Below are positions 1-13,100 of a stretch of 64,000 nt of DNA, in pieces. The position numbers were made by a program, and so were the translations under genes. The notes below the pieces were generated by a model that saw only the letters and a program-made list of their open reading frames with translations, was not told the origin of the DNA and did not search any database. Origin of the DNA: Gorsachius magnificus (taxonomy: Eukaryota; Chordata; Aves; Pelecaniformes; Ardeidae); the NCBI GenBank assembly GCA_034008185.1, contig CM067089.1, positions 23,408,213 to 23,472,212 of the forward strand, given 5' to 3'. Position 1 is the stretch's first letter; the number at the start of each line of letters is the position of its first letter.

Positions 1-1131
1 AAAGAACATCAGTCTGTTTTCCTTCTTACTTTTCTCTTGTCTATCCAGCTTCAGTCTTTGTTATGAATAAGCCCAGAAGCATTATCTTTCTTGGTGACTA
101 AAGAAAGGCACAGGATATGCAAATCAATGCTCTAATTCCTCAGGTCTCTTTCTGTACTATGTTACATTTTGAGAATCCTTGAGGGCTTTGATTAAGCTTG
201 CTTCTCCATTTCCAGATTCTTGCTTAATGGCTCTCCAAGGTGAGCTAATTTCAGGTTTTGAGATGACAATCTATGAACTGTATGATCCAACTTTAAAGTA
301 TGGTTAATAGGAGATCATCATAGTGCTTTTCCTTTCCCTTTTCCTGTAATCTGTCAAAAAGATGGTTAGTGGGGTTCTTGGGTCATTAAGTCATGACACT
401 ACTTCAGTCAAATACGGACAATTTCTCAAATTGGGATTATCTTTCAGAATAGAGGTTCTGAGAAAGGATGAGCAGCGATCTGTGATGGTTAGCAATGATG
501 AGTAATATTAAGCCTGCCATTATTGTTCCACTGCTGCTGATGCTGTTCTGTTATTGTTTCAAAGGGCCACAGTCATTTGATAATGGGAAACCTTTCTAGG
601 GCAGTGTAATCAGTTTACTTCAAAACTACATCTTGCATCTAGACTGGTGCTGTTCAGAAGTTATTGCTATTCAGAAAAGAATACCTGTTTAAACTCCAGG
701 TTTATGTAAAGTTTGTGAGCATATTTTTTTCATGGAGTATAAGAAGTTTTTGATTGCTTGTCTGCTTCTCTTCTCTTCCACTAAATGAGATCTCAAATGG
801 CTTGTGTCAATTGCATTCATTTTAGCATGTTCTTAAAGCATAAATCCCCAATTTCTAACTAAAATGAGCACGTGAGACACACCTCTGTTAGCAGTGTGTT
901 CAGAGCCCAAGCCCAATATCCTGGCAAGACTAGTTTTGGAATCTGTGTATGCTGCAGAAGCTGATGTTTCCTGTTGCATGACCTAATGTCCAAATGTATC
1001 TAAGTCCAGTGCTACAGGTTTGGGTAGAGAAAAGTAACAATGTTACTTTTTGTTTTATTATTCTCTTTTCTTCTTTTTCTTTTCTTTTTTTTTTTTTTTT
1101 TTTTTTTGTGGCACTCTTTTTTTAAAAAAAG
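1..1131 (+). other. SEC24C intron sequence, no exon recognised
   Basis: This stretch precedes the first recognisable SEC24C coding exon. I find no open segment resembling the Pro/Gln-rich N-terminus, so it is most simply intron. It ends in a 23-base T run (1085-1107) followed by TTTAAAAAAAG, an unusually A-rich acceptor for exon 1132-1200. Confidence 0.6.
1085..1107 (+). repeat. poly-T tract near a SEC24C splice acceptor
   Basis: A homopolymer of 23 T lies 24 bases before the acceptor of exon 1132-1200 and probably serves as its polypyrimidine tract. Homopolymer length may vary or be mis-assembled. Confidence 0.7.
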
Positions 1132-4100
1132 CAACTTAATGAGCTGCCACCTCAGCAGAAACCCAGGCACAGAATAGACCCAGATGCAATTCCTAGTCCA
1201 GTAAGTGCTGTATATATGTCAATTGTAGTCTGTGTGTTGGTGAACATCTGTGCATGCCTGAAACTTCACCTCACTAACCCTCCATCATTAATTCTTTACC
1301 CTTTCCTTGCTGTCTTCTGCTTGCCTTATCAAAATGAGTAACATTACACAAGAGGTTGTTAAAATCTTCTCTTCTGTGACGAGTGGTGAGGCAATAGAAA
1401 GCAGATTGTTTCAGAAACAGATCATGAAGAATGTCTCCCCTTCACTTTGATCTTTAGAATATATCCTTCATCAGATTCCAACTGGCATTTTCAGTGTAAG
1501 CCGCCAGTATCATTGTCCATACAATGTGTGTCTTGTGTTAACATACGTACAGCATGAGCCTTTGTAGCCATGTTTTCTACCAGTTTTGAGTAGAATTTGA
1601 TTACTGTTCTTGTTGATATACCAGTAGTGGGCTAATGCTTTGAAGTTCTACATTGCAGATGAACGGTTTTGTTTTGACGTCAATTCCTTATATAAATCTT
1701 CTAGTAGATTAATATGAGGCATGGGGAGCTATAAACATTCTCTCATTATCTGTGCTCATACATAACCATTAAATTTTGAATTTTAAAATTTAGTGTTTAT
1801 GTGTAGAGAATCTTACCTAAAGAAAGAAAAAAGCAGCTACCTTTTGGGTTGGAAGAAAAAAACCCCACATTTTACTTTGTTACCCTCGTATCACTTCTTC
1901 CTCATTTACCCAAGTTGGTCATATAACAGGTATCAGGGGTGAGATCAGCAGTATCAATCAGTCTATGGACTAGATTTATTCTAGAGTAGTCTCTGTCTGA
2001 TGCTATGGGAGGTTTTCTGCTGGCAACTTGGAATTCTTAGCGAGAGGGTAGAAGTTCTGCTGTGCAGACTTCTGCATTTTACAATTTACTCTAAGGAAAG
2101 GCATGTGTGATTTGTGGCAAAATAAAATCAGAAGAATGATTGCTAGCCTTAATGCTTTCATTCAGGCACCGGTATGGAAGTGTAGTTAAAATTGTATAGA
2201 ACTACAATTTTCTTATGCAAATGTCAGTGGATATTTTAGTCAAGTAGAACTGTTTAATGCATTTCCATTATCTTAAGCATATTTGCATTAATGAAGAATT
2301 TGAAATACTAAGACATCTAATATTTTTACTGGCTTTGTGAAGATTAAGCTTGATTGATTGACAAGTCTACTGCAACTTCACTGTCCACATCCCCAGAATT
2401 CAAGTCATAAACTCTTGAGCACCATGGAATAATGAAGACTTCTACCTGAGCTTGCAAGCATCTGTCTTTAGGTCAGAGTTACAGTGGTTAGAAATAAACA
2501 CATACTATGAAAACAGTGGGAACAGAATAGAAAAGCCAGGATATCTGTGGAGCTTTACCCTGAGGCTTACAGAAGCTTCTAATTCTAGTTTGGCTAGGAC
2601 CAGTATACAGGGGAATACTACCAAAAATTCTTTTCTTGGTCTGTGTTTAGCTCTTACAAGGTCAGATCAGGCCTTAAAACACAAAATATGCTACTACTCA
2701 AAATACTTGGGGAAGAATACTATTTGCAACTTGTAATTTATTGTTAGTCTTTAAGTACTATTTGAAATCAAACTGAGAGGTGACTGCTTGACAAAACTTA
2801 CTTGCTTTAGACTTCTTATTTTTAGAGATAGTAATGTTTACCTCAGGTCCCCTTTTCACTGCCTTACAGATACAAATTTTGTATTTTATAGTACTTTGAA
2901 ACCAAGCCTCCAAATATTAACGTGGTGTTTTCCATCATAGATTCAAGTGATTGAAGATGACAGAAGTAACCGTGGGTCAGAACCATTTGTCACTGGAGTG
3001 AGAGGGCAGGTCCCACCTCTTGTTACTACGAATTTCTTGGTCAAGGATCAAGGTAAAATATTTTTGTTTTCCTAAACAAATGAAGAAAACACAAACCCCA
3101 AAGAGTGAGGGACAGAACTGTCTATGTCTTTAAAGGAAAAGTTTGAGGAATTATTTCAGTGGCTAGGGATGTATGTTTTGCCAACAGAAGCTTACTTTCA
3201 AGTCCTGTGTTGATTTGATCTCAATTTAGATTCTTCTGATTGTTTGGTAGCTAGTAACCAATTCGCAGGTAAAAAATATTTTCCAAGGTGGGTACCTGGG
3301 ACCAGCATTAGCAGGGATATCAGAAAGCAGCAAATGAATCCTCCTCTGTAGAGCTATATCAATTTACTAACAGTATCATTTGAATTGGACTGGGAACTGT
3401 ATTTTTTTTTTAGATCGTGAGTGGAATGTTAATTGGTCCATGGGCTTCATAGAGAAAGGATATTTAACCTTTTAATTTCCCATGCTTTTTTGGAGATTTT
3501 AAGCTCCCTTAAAACTTCAGAATCTGATTCTACAATCAAGTGCTTTACTCTTCAGCCATAATTACAAAATCAAAACAGTAGAAATGTTTGAGTTGAGCTT
3601 TCTGCCTATAGTACATTTTAGTCTGCAAGAGAGTGAAACAAGAATGCCTTTTTAAGGTTTAAGTTGATATGGAGTCATGTTCATTTGTTTTGAGTTAAGG
3701 GCTTTTATTAACATAGTTAATCATAAAGAGGCATTTTGTTTGGAATTAAAGTTTTGCATAGATTGAAATTAATAGATTGTTTAGGTAATCTCTTAGTCTC
3801 TGGCTTAACAACACAACTGAAGGTATCCTTATTTCTGTTCTTGAATATAAACTTGTACTGAAACTTGGGGGGATTTTTTCTTTGGTCCCCAGGTAACGCA
3901 AGCCCCCGCTACATACGATGCACCTCTTACAATATTCCCTGCACCTCAGATATGGCCAAACAGTCCCAAGTTCCCCTAGCTGCTGTCATAAAACCGCTGG
4001 CTACTCTACCCCCAGAGGAGGTGAGAACTGTATGCAAAGTTACATATGCACTGTATGCACTCTGAACTCATCAGGAGAATGCTATTGCATGTCAACATTT

Positions 4101-7100
4101 GACAGATATGTTGAGAAGGAATGTTTAGGTAATGAAGACTAGGTAAACATTGATTTTCCTACAGATGTGAGGTAGAGATCTGTAAGGTAGAAGAATGCTG
4201 TGTTCAAAACATTTAATATTTTGATAGCCGTGGTAATTTCAGCTTTTTTTCAGTAATTGTCACGCACTGTGACCAAAATACTAAGATGGTCACAAATGCG
4301 TACACTTCCAGTTAATCTCAATTTCTTTCTTGGCCTGAAGTATTTAAATGGTTACTAATTGCTGATGTTAAGTCTTTTCTAGGATGTCAGGTTGTGGAAT
4401 TGGATAGGAATGTATCAAGCAGCACTGGTTAAGCTGTCTAATGTGCATGTACATGCATAGCACAATACTGAGTACTGGGCACTGCTGAGCTGCACTTGCA
4501 TTTCTGCCCTTGCTCTGTGCAGCACTTTCTTCTGAGTGTAATATGTGGCTCGCTAGCCTTTTACCCACTGCCTGGTTCCATGACAGCTTCAAGAATATTA
4601 CAGAGCTAGAAATTTTATAAAATATTCTAAATACTCTGCCTACTGTGTAGTGTTAGCCTGCTTGGAGCAGTGGCATAACGACAAATATGCTTGTTAAATT
4701 TGAATGCATATGTTTGCAGTATTCTGTGCCCTGTTAAGTTTAACATCTGCTGAGGAAAGGAATATCCTCTGGGCTTTTAAGGGTGGTTTTTTTCCTCTTG
4801 CATTTCATTAATGTTCCTAAACTATGGTTTGCATTTTGAAAATTGGTTTGTGATAAAACTGAGTTGTGAGACTAATTCCTGTATTGCTGTATTGTGGCTG
4901 GAGTTTAAAAGGAGCACAATAGGAGAGTGCAGTCTTATTTGAGAAACCTGGAGTCTTGTGGAGCTGCACATTTTTAGAGAAGCTTTACAAACAAATAGTT
5001 GTTAGGTCTCATGGTGTATTTATGCTTTGAACAAACACTTGTGATATCCAGAAAAAACATGGCTAGGGTTGGAAAATTGCCCTGGAGACTAGTCAGCTTC
5101 TAGCATTGGAAAGGTCTTTATGGCAAGGGCAAACTCCCTGTGGAGGGGCCCTTCCAACAGATGAAGGCTCAGCTGTTCAGAGCAATAAGACTGTAAATAG
5201 AGCTAAAGCTTAACATATCAGTAATGAGAGGATGTCTCATGAAAATACAGCATTCGGATAAATCTGGAATATATGAAAATTCAGCACCTGGTTGCCAGAT
5301 ACACGACCTTTGCCTATGTTAATGCACAATTCAGAAAGCAAAGCTTAAGGCTTCAGAAAGAGGTACTTCTGTGCCTTTTGGGAGAAAGCATTTAGTGACA
5401 AGTTATGCATAGCACTGCATATTTACAGCACCCTTGTGCTGCATGTTATTGGGGGAGAGGCTGAGGAAAAAAGCTTATTGTGTGGAAGTGCAATACCAAC
5501 ATTGCCTGGCAATCAGAAAACTTGAAATTTTGTTTCCTCTGAGGAGGTCAGCCTTGGGCGGTAGGAGCTGAGAAACACTGGCTGCAAAACTGTTGTATTG
5601 TCAGCAAATGATTAGTGGGGTTGAATGAGAGATGTGACACGTCTGTGGCATGAAGAGGAAGAAAGTGGCTGGAGCATTTGCTCAACTCCTATTCAATGTG
5701 AATATCTTGTCTTTTAAACATGATCAGAGATTTAGGGTGACTGAGAGAATTAAGACCGGACACCTTTAACGTCAGAAAATTTAAAAGCAAGTAGTTAAAC
5801 TTTCTTCTGAGCTAGATTCTTAGTTATGAAAGGTACTTTTTGCAGCTTGTAGCTTGCACGAGTTCTTAATAATTTTAAAGTGCTTCCTGCTAGTTCTGAG
5901 GTTGAGAAGCTGCAGAAGTTGCCAAGCATCTTGTTCTGGTTTGGCTGCGAAAAGAATATATTATCAGTAATAGTTCAAAGATGGTATCAGTACATAACAG
6001 TTTTGAGGACTTGCTATACAATGGGGTCAAGACAAGCAGAACTTATGGGTATACGGTATTTCATGGTGAACTTCAAAAATAAGTCTTACCAGCTGAAATT
6101 TTTTAAGGTTGTCTTGATGCTCTATGTTCTTGAATATAAGGAATGCAATGCTGGTTTCTATTTTGTCAAAAAGCTTGTTTTTTACAAGGGAAGAATGTAA
6201 GTGGGTGAAGAATTGCTTTTAAAACACCCAACCTGTGGTGAAATGTAAATTGTATGCTCGCTCCCATTGAGGTTATCACAGCCATTCTCTGCATGGCGTC
6301 AGTCTCTTGTGTTCACTTGGGATACATCTGTGCTGTGCAGCGTGGTACTCCCGCTAGAGCTCATGCTCCTCAGGCAGGCTGCTATATAAGGTAGTGCAGC
6401 AGCATGCAGAAGTACTTGTTTGTGTCTAAGTGGGATAGCCCATTAATGACTGCAGCCCACAAAGAAGTGCTGTGCTAGAGCTTGAGTTGAAAAGCATTTA
6501 TGAAATAGTTGTTCAGGCTTCCCCCGCCCCCTGCACTCTCTCCCACAGCTGCCAAAATGTTAAATCCTATACAGCGTACAGGAGATCGTTTTAAGCTCTG
6601 CAGTATCTGTGGTCACTTCTTTCTCATCATCATGTGACCATTTTTCTGTTTTGTTTTGTTTTCTTTTTTTCTCTGCTTCCACAGACCCTTCCTTACTTGG
6701 TAGACCATGGAGAATCTGGCCCCGTCCGATGTAATAGGTGCAAGGCTTACATGTGCCCTTTTATGCAATTCATCGAGGGTGGAAGGAGGTTCCAGTGCTG
6801 TTTCTGCAGCTGTGTCACTGAGGGTAAGGTTTCTTCTGGAAATTGGTCTCTAGATGCTGTTAGAGTGATCTTTGAACAAGATGCAAGCAAATAAATCTTT
6901 ATCATGTTGTGATCATATATAATATATACTGTGCTTTAATGTGTGTTTAGTCCTGTAAAAAAATTATTATAAAAAATGTTCAGTGCTCAGTTCTGAAATT
7001 ATATTCAAATTAAGTAGGTACTTATGCATTGCAGTATTATTGTACCAAATTTTTAACATGAGATATTTGTAGTATAATGTATGGTGATTTGAAAAAATAT

Positions 7101-10100
7101 TTATGTTATTTTCTTAGGCTATTTCAAACTTACATTTTTCTATGACAGACTGAGAGGTACATCTAGTCAGTAGCATGAGTTAGGATTTTTTTTCTTTGTT
7201 CACAAAGCCCTTTTAAATACTGCTTAGAGATGAGATTGCAGCTAAATCTGCTACAGCTGAATAGGAGTGTTCAGTATATGCCAGTTCATCTTAGTTGCTC
7301 TTCTAAATTAATATAAAAGATGCTTCCTTTTAACAGAAATTGCTACGTGCAGCTCATAGCATGACAATCATAGATTTGTTTTGAAGGCACAGTGGAACGT
7401 AAGGTAGAACAAACCTTATCGTTATGTTTTGAGCGTTTCATTTGGTAGCACTGATGGCTTTCAATGGACTTTTTGTTCTTCCCCACTCAGTTATGCTGTA
7501 CAACTGTTTGTACAAACGAAAATGGGAAGCTGACAGGGGTTAGAAATGGCCAACTTTAAAAAACTTGTTTGTCTGGTGATTTTCAGCCTGCATGCGTTCC
7601 CTGTCCCTGCTTATTCAGCAATTATATGAATGGCTGTACCTGTAACAACTGAGCAGGGACAGAAAAGGGAGGGATGCTCAGAGACTGCTGATGAAAGCAG
7701 TGCTGTGAAAATACAGTGTAGTTCTACCTAATACATGAGAACAATTTCTGTTTTCTGTGCAGAAACAATCAGGTAATTAGCTGTACTGGATGTGTACTTG
7801 GAGAGAAGAGTGATAGGTGCATATATATATATATAGTTGTAATGATGTCACTTTGTTTTCCTTTGACCTGTTGAAACTTTGATTAGAATAATTTAAAGGT
7901 GATGAATACTATCATTACAAATAATCTCATTTTATTCTTCCCTCAAGCTATATATGCAGCTATAGCTGGAATACATTTTGTCACCCTAGCAATTCTGCAG
8001 GAGGGACTTTCTGTCATGGCAGTCCTTGGGGAACAAGGAAAATGCTTTCTTTGTTTTTTCAGCTGACTTTTGTAGGCGAAAACTTAGCTTAACTGTTATT
8101 TTACTTTCCAATACCTGGTACCAGCACAAAAGTACCGGGCAGCGGGCATGTAGTCACACTTTTTGGTTCCTCCTTCTTACTGCTATACAAACTACTGTAA
8201 GAAGTACCCTGTCTATTCTGACAAAAGGATTATGGCAGTCTCTCCACCCAAGAGTGCCTAGAAGGCTTTACTCTTGTGCAGCATGGGAAGGGGAGGAAAA
8301 AGCTAACTCACTTGGCAAAATAAGGAGGTCAGTCTTTTGATAAGCCTGAATTGAGTCAGTAATGTTGTAGCCTGTAGTTTGCCTCAAACTCTGTTGTAAG
8401 TAATTTGTTACTACTTATACAAGATTGTTATATTTTTCCTTTGGACTAAATCCTTCAGAAGAATCCTAAGAGCGTGTTGTAGTGATATTTCTGATATGAA
8501 ATGTAAAATGAGAATGTAAAGGAGATTCAGGAAAAGTACAATGATGACTATACAGTGTGCCACCTGGTGCATAAGACAAACTGGAAGTAGTTTGTCTGTA
8601 TTTCTTGGCTTTAATGATGCTCTTAAATTGCATGAATATTTTTAGTAGTACTTGCGTGCTAGCAGTGTTAGCTGGCTTTCCTGGAGTTTTATTTGAAACA
8701 GCTGTTGTCATGTTAGCTCTCTAGTCACAGTGTTGATCATGGGTGTGTCACTGAACTTAATGTTTTTTCCTTCCCCAGTGCCACCTCACTACTTCCAGCA
8801 TTTGGATCATACTGGAAAGCGAGTAGACTTCTATGATCGACCTGAGTTGTCACTGGGGTCTTACGAGTTTCTAGCAACAGTTGACTATTGCAAGGTACAG
8901 TATTATGTGTTTGTTACTGTATTTTGGTTTGCTTTTAAATAAAAAGACTACTTTCCTAAAAGTAAGAATGACATGAATTGTCTGGGGCTGCTTTCTAGCT
9001 GGCGGAGATAATTAACAGCATTAATCCAACCCACTTCATTGTGTAAGATAATGTGCTTGTCTGCTTACTTCCCAAAGTAGAGGAAGTCTTGATCACACAT
9101 GACATAATATAGTTTTGTTACAGCTGCCTTTCTTGTTCTCTTCTGGAGCTATATAAGCAGGTATAGCTGCTGTTACCTTAGCAATTCTGCAGGAGGGACT
9201 CTCTTGCAGTAGTCCTTGGGGCAGAAGGAGAATGTAGGAGAGATTCAAGAAAAGTACAGTAGTAACTATGCAATGTGCCACCTCTTGCCTCAGACAGACT
9301 TTACCTATTGAACTTCAATTTCAAATAGTGGTTAAAAACACAAGAATAGTGTGGAAATATGTAGTCAGAGCTGGATCACGTTTAAATTAAAGATGTAAAT
9401 AATAATTACCTTTTAAGGAATAGGAAAAGTATGTGCAAGGTGTTTATTAAAGCAACTTATATCTCTGCTGAAACAAATGCTGGGAAAATAAATGCCTAAA
9501 TGTTGCAACTTTATACTAGTTACCTTCTGAGGCCTGAGCTTTAATTTGAGTTAAGGGAAAAAACAATTATCTTGCTTCTAACAGCATAAGAAGCATTTTT
9601 AAATCAAATGAGATGTGATTTTTCCCAGCTTTCTTGAAAGTTCTGTTTTGCTTTTGTTCTGTGTGCACCTTCCAGTATGACCCATAAATTTCAGAAACTT
9701 GACTGAAACAAGTTTTTCTTTCCCAAAGCAAACCTGATATTTAAGTAGAAGGGAAAGGTTGCAGTTCTCAAGGAGGAAAATGTTTTGCTTTATATTGATG
9801 AAATCACCTATAGGAAGTCTGGTCAGATTCCAAAGTCTTGAGAACTGGCAGAAAACTTCCCTGCCTACTTTCCCTATCTGGCCTAATCATGTAAATGGAT
9901 GATTTAGTTGCCACTAGCCTGTTCTCCACTGAGCAATGGCAAAATCAGTCTAGGGCACGTAATGCTGGTCCATTTCAAGCACAGTGTGCTTACATGTCTG
10001 TTAGTTGGGCACGGATGGGAGAATGATCTGAAGGAATGATTACTGCTCATGAGTAGAAAAGTACACGAAAGAAAGCTATTAGAGTTTTGACCAGCATTCA

Positions 10101-13100
10101 TTTGTCCATGTTACAGAGCTGTTACATGGGCCGCATTACATGGCCATAACGTGATTTCTTCCCTCTCTTCCACAGAATAACAAGTTTCCCAGTCCACCTG
10201 CTTTCATTTTCATGATTGATGTGTCTTACAATGCTGTGAAGAGTGGCTTAGTGAGGCTAATATGTGAGGAATTAAAGTCACTCCTAGATTATCTGCCCAG
10301 GTAGGTATATTGTGTACTACTGTAGCCAGTCAAAATACAGTAAACTGTCACTTTTCCCTTTAATAAAAGCTAGAAATTAAAACATTATTTAATAATCCTA
10401 TCAAGCTTTTCTTCAGAAAAAGGCCAAGCAGAACATCTTTATGGGTACATTTCTAGGTAAAAATAAATTTTCCTTCCTTTCATTTTTTCCTTATCTCTTT
10501 ATTGTGTTGGGTTCTATGTAATGATTTCACTGTCTACTTAGATGTGAAGGCAAGTATGTCTCTTACAGGGAGGGGAACATGGAAGAATCAGCTATTCGAG
10601 TAGGCTTTGTCACCTACAACAAAGTGTTACACTTCTATAACGTGAAGAGCTCACTGGCACAGCCGCAAATGATGGTTGTCTCGGATGTGGCAGATATGTT
10701 TGTGCCACTCCTTGATGGTTTTCTGGTGAATGTGAACGAGTCCAGGACAGTTATTGCCAGGTAATAGAAATTGATTTAAAATGTGTGTAGTAAACTTCTT
10801 GTTTGGTAGATTCAAGTGTTGCATGGTTATTTGTCATGTTTTTCATCTAGAAGTCACTCCATGTGTTTTAACTTCCTATACTCTTTGAGATTAAGCTGGC
10901 AAAGTAGGATGGGAAAATACATAGGGTAAGGGTCTATTTGGTTTGTAGTCCAGCTTGGCAGAGGGTATATATAAGGGGATTTAGTGCACAAGGGCATTTC
11001 TGTGAAGAAGCAAAAAAACAACAAACAAAAAATGAAACAAACCAAAACACAACTAGCAGGATGCAGTGTGAAAGTCATAGAATACTGAATCGCTGTCTTT
11101 AAGTCAACTGCCTAAATAACTGTAAGTTGACACAACAGTGGTATCTAATTTTGGTTCTGTGGAGAAAATTGAATATGTGGGATAGAGAAGGTAAAATCGA
11201 GAAGGAAAGAGAGAGAAATTAGAAAAGTTTTGGCAAACTATTTAACATGATATTTGAACTGTAATTAAACTATGGTGTTGTACCTAATTACATATTGGGA
11301 ACTAGACCTGGCACTGCAAGTTTTTTAAAGAAAATGTCTAATCTGTTTTGTAGTGCATTAACAAGCATAAATAAAAAACTGTGGATTAAACATATTAATA
11401 TTTTAATAATACAGAGGCCAGGAGTCACTAGTCTTTCTTAAGTTTGCTTACCAATATATATTGGAATATATTAAAAGAGCAGGAATACAAATGAGAGCTA
11501 TTGGAGTAGGTATCAGTTGAGGCTATCCAGCAAGGACTGAGGATATGGATGAGAGAAGCCAATGAAGAATGACAAAGCATCATTTTTTTTCACAGATAAA
11601 TGATGAGATGCTAATACTGTAATTTATGCAAATTTACAGACACATTAGGGACTTCTGTTTATACCATCTAGGTCTCATAGGTTACCAACTGTAGTAGGGT
11701 GGCTTTTGCAATTAAATGGAATTATTAATTCCTCCTTTTTCTTGTTCTTTGCTAGTTTGCTGGATCAGATTCCAGAAATGTTTGCAGACACAAGAGAAAC
11801 AGAAACTGTTTTTGCACCTGTGATTCAAGCAGGGCTGGAGGCGCTGAAGGTTAGTAAATGCATTGTCATGGCAAGTTGTTTTCAGTCTGAGTACTCTGAA
11901 GTTCATATTCTGCTAACACACACTATGATGGCAATTCTAAAGCTTTTCGTAAGACTCCTTCTGGTAGATGTGCTACATGTAGGGATTACTTGGCTCATTC
12001 TTAAAGTGCATGTACCTCTGGTTCTACGTAGTTATCTATCTGTTCTCTAACCAATTTTTTTTATTAAAAAATTTGTGCTCAAAGCACAAGACGTGGCTTA
12101 ATGTCAGTTACCTGGCTGGGGTTTGTTTTGAACAGTTTATAGAATCTAAAAAAAAAAAAAAAAAAAAAGACATCCTCCAACATTAAGACCAAGTGCCGAA
12201 GCCTGTCATGCCTCATTGAGGAACTCTGTAACGTCATGTCTTTCTAATCCTGTGCTTAAAGCTCTGGTATACTCTTAAATAAAAGGAGAGAATGCAATCT
12301 GTTGAAATTGCCTACAACAATGTGCTAACCAAGTAAACCTTTCCTAAATTTCTTCCATTCCAGTCCTTCATCCAGATAATTACATGCATGATCTAACTCT
12401 GACTTGTATATACTGATCAAATTGATTGCCTGTATAATTCTATCCAAAACTTCATGTAGCTCTATTTGTCTGTCATGTAAGTCCTTAGAAGTCTCTCTTA
12501 AACTCAGTTTTCATTACAATTGTTCAGTCAAGAAATAATATAAATTTCTAATTGATTGTTTACTTACTGCATGTGTCAGAGAAAATAACCTGCTAACCAT
12601 TGGCTATTATTGATATAGGTTATTGATTTAAAATCCGTGATCTGTTGAAGCTTCGATTACAAAATCCTTTGCCATTTCTGTGACTCTCTTCCTCAAACTC
12701 AGTAGCTGCAAGTCAGAGAAGAAAGCAATCTAAGATATTTGTGTGTCACCTTTTGTAGCTGAGTCCTGCATACTGCTCTGTGTCTTCTTGGAGACAGTCC
12801 TTTTCTCCCTGCCATGGAGCTAGCACAGGTCCAGTAGAGCTGATTCTGTAACTGACCAGTAAGCTGTGCTTCCTGTGTTGGATTACCACTGAAGTAACCA
12901 AGTGATCACTAAGGCTGTGTGTCTGACAGAGTGCCTTCCTGACATAGAGAAGTGAAGCAATGATGATGCTTGAACACTTGTTCTTGAATCACAGTTTCCC
13001 TCACAATTTGTATATATGTTTCCAACCTGCGCTTTTGCACTTGCTTTCCTGCAGGCAGCTGAGTGTGCTGGCAAGCTCTTCATTTTCCACACCTCTCTGC

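Noticed and set aside
11077..11098. CATAGAATACTGAATCG, faintly like a CR1 3' terminus
   Set aside because: Only a few bases match the ATTCTRTG repeat and no CR1 body is next to it.
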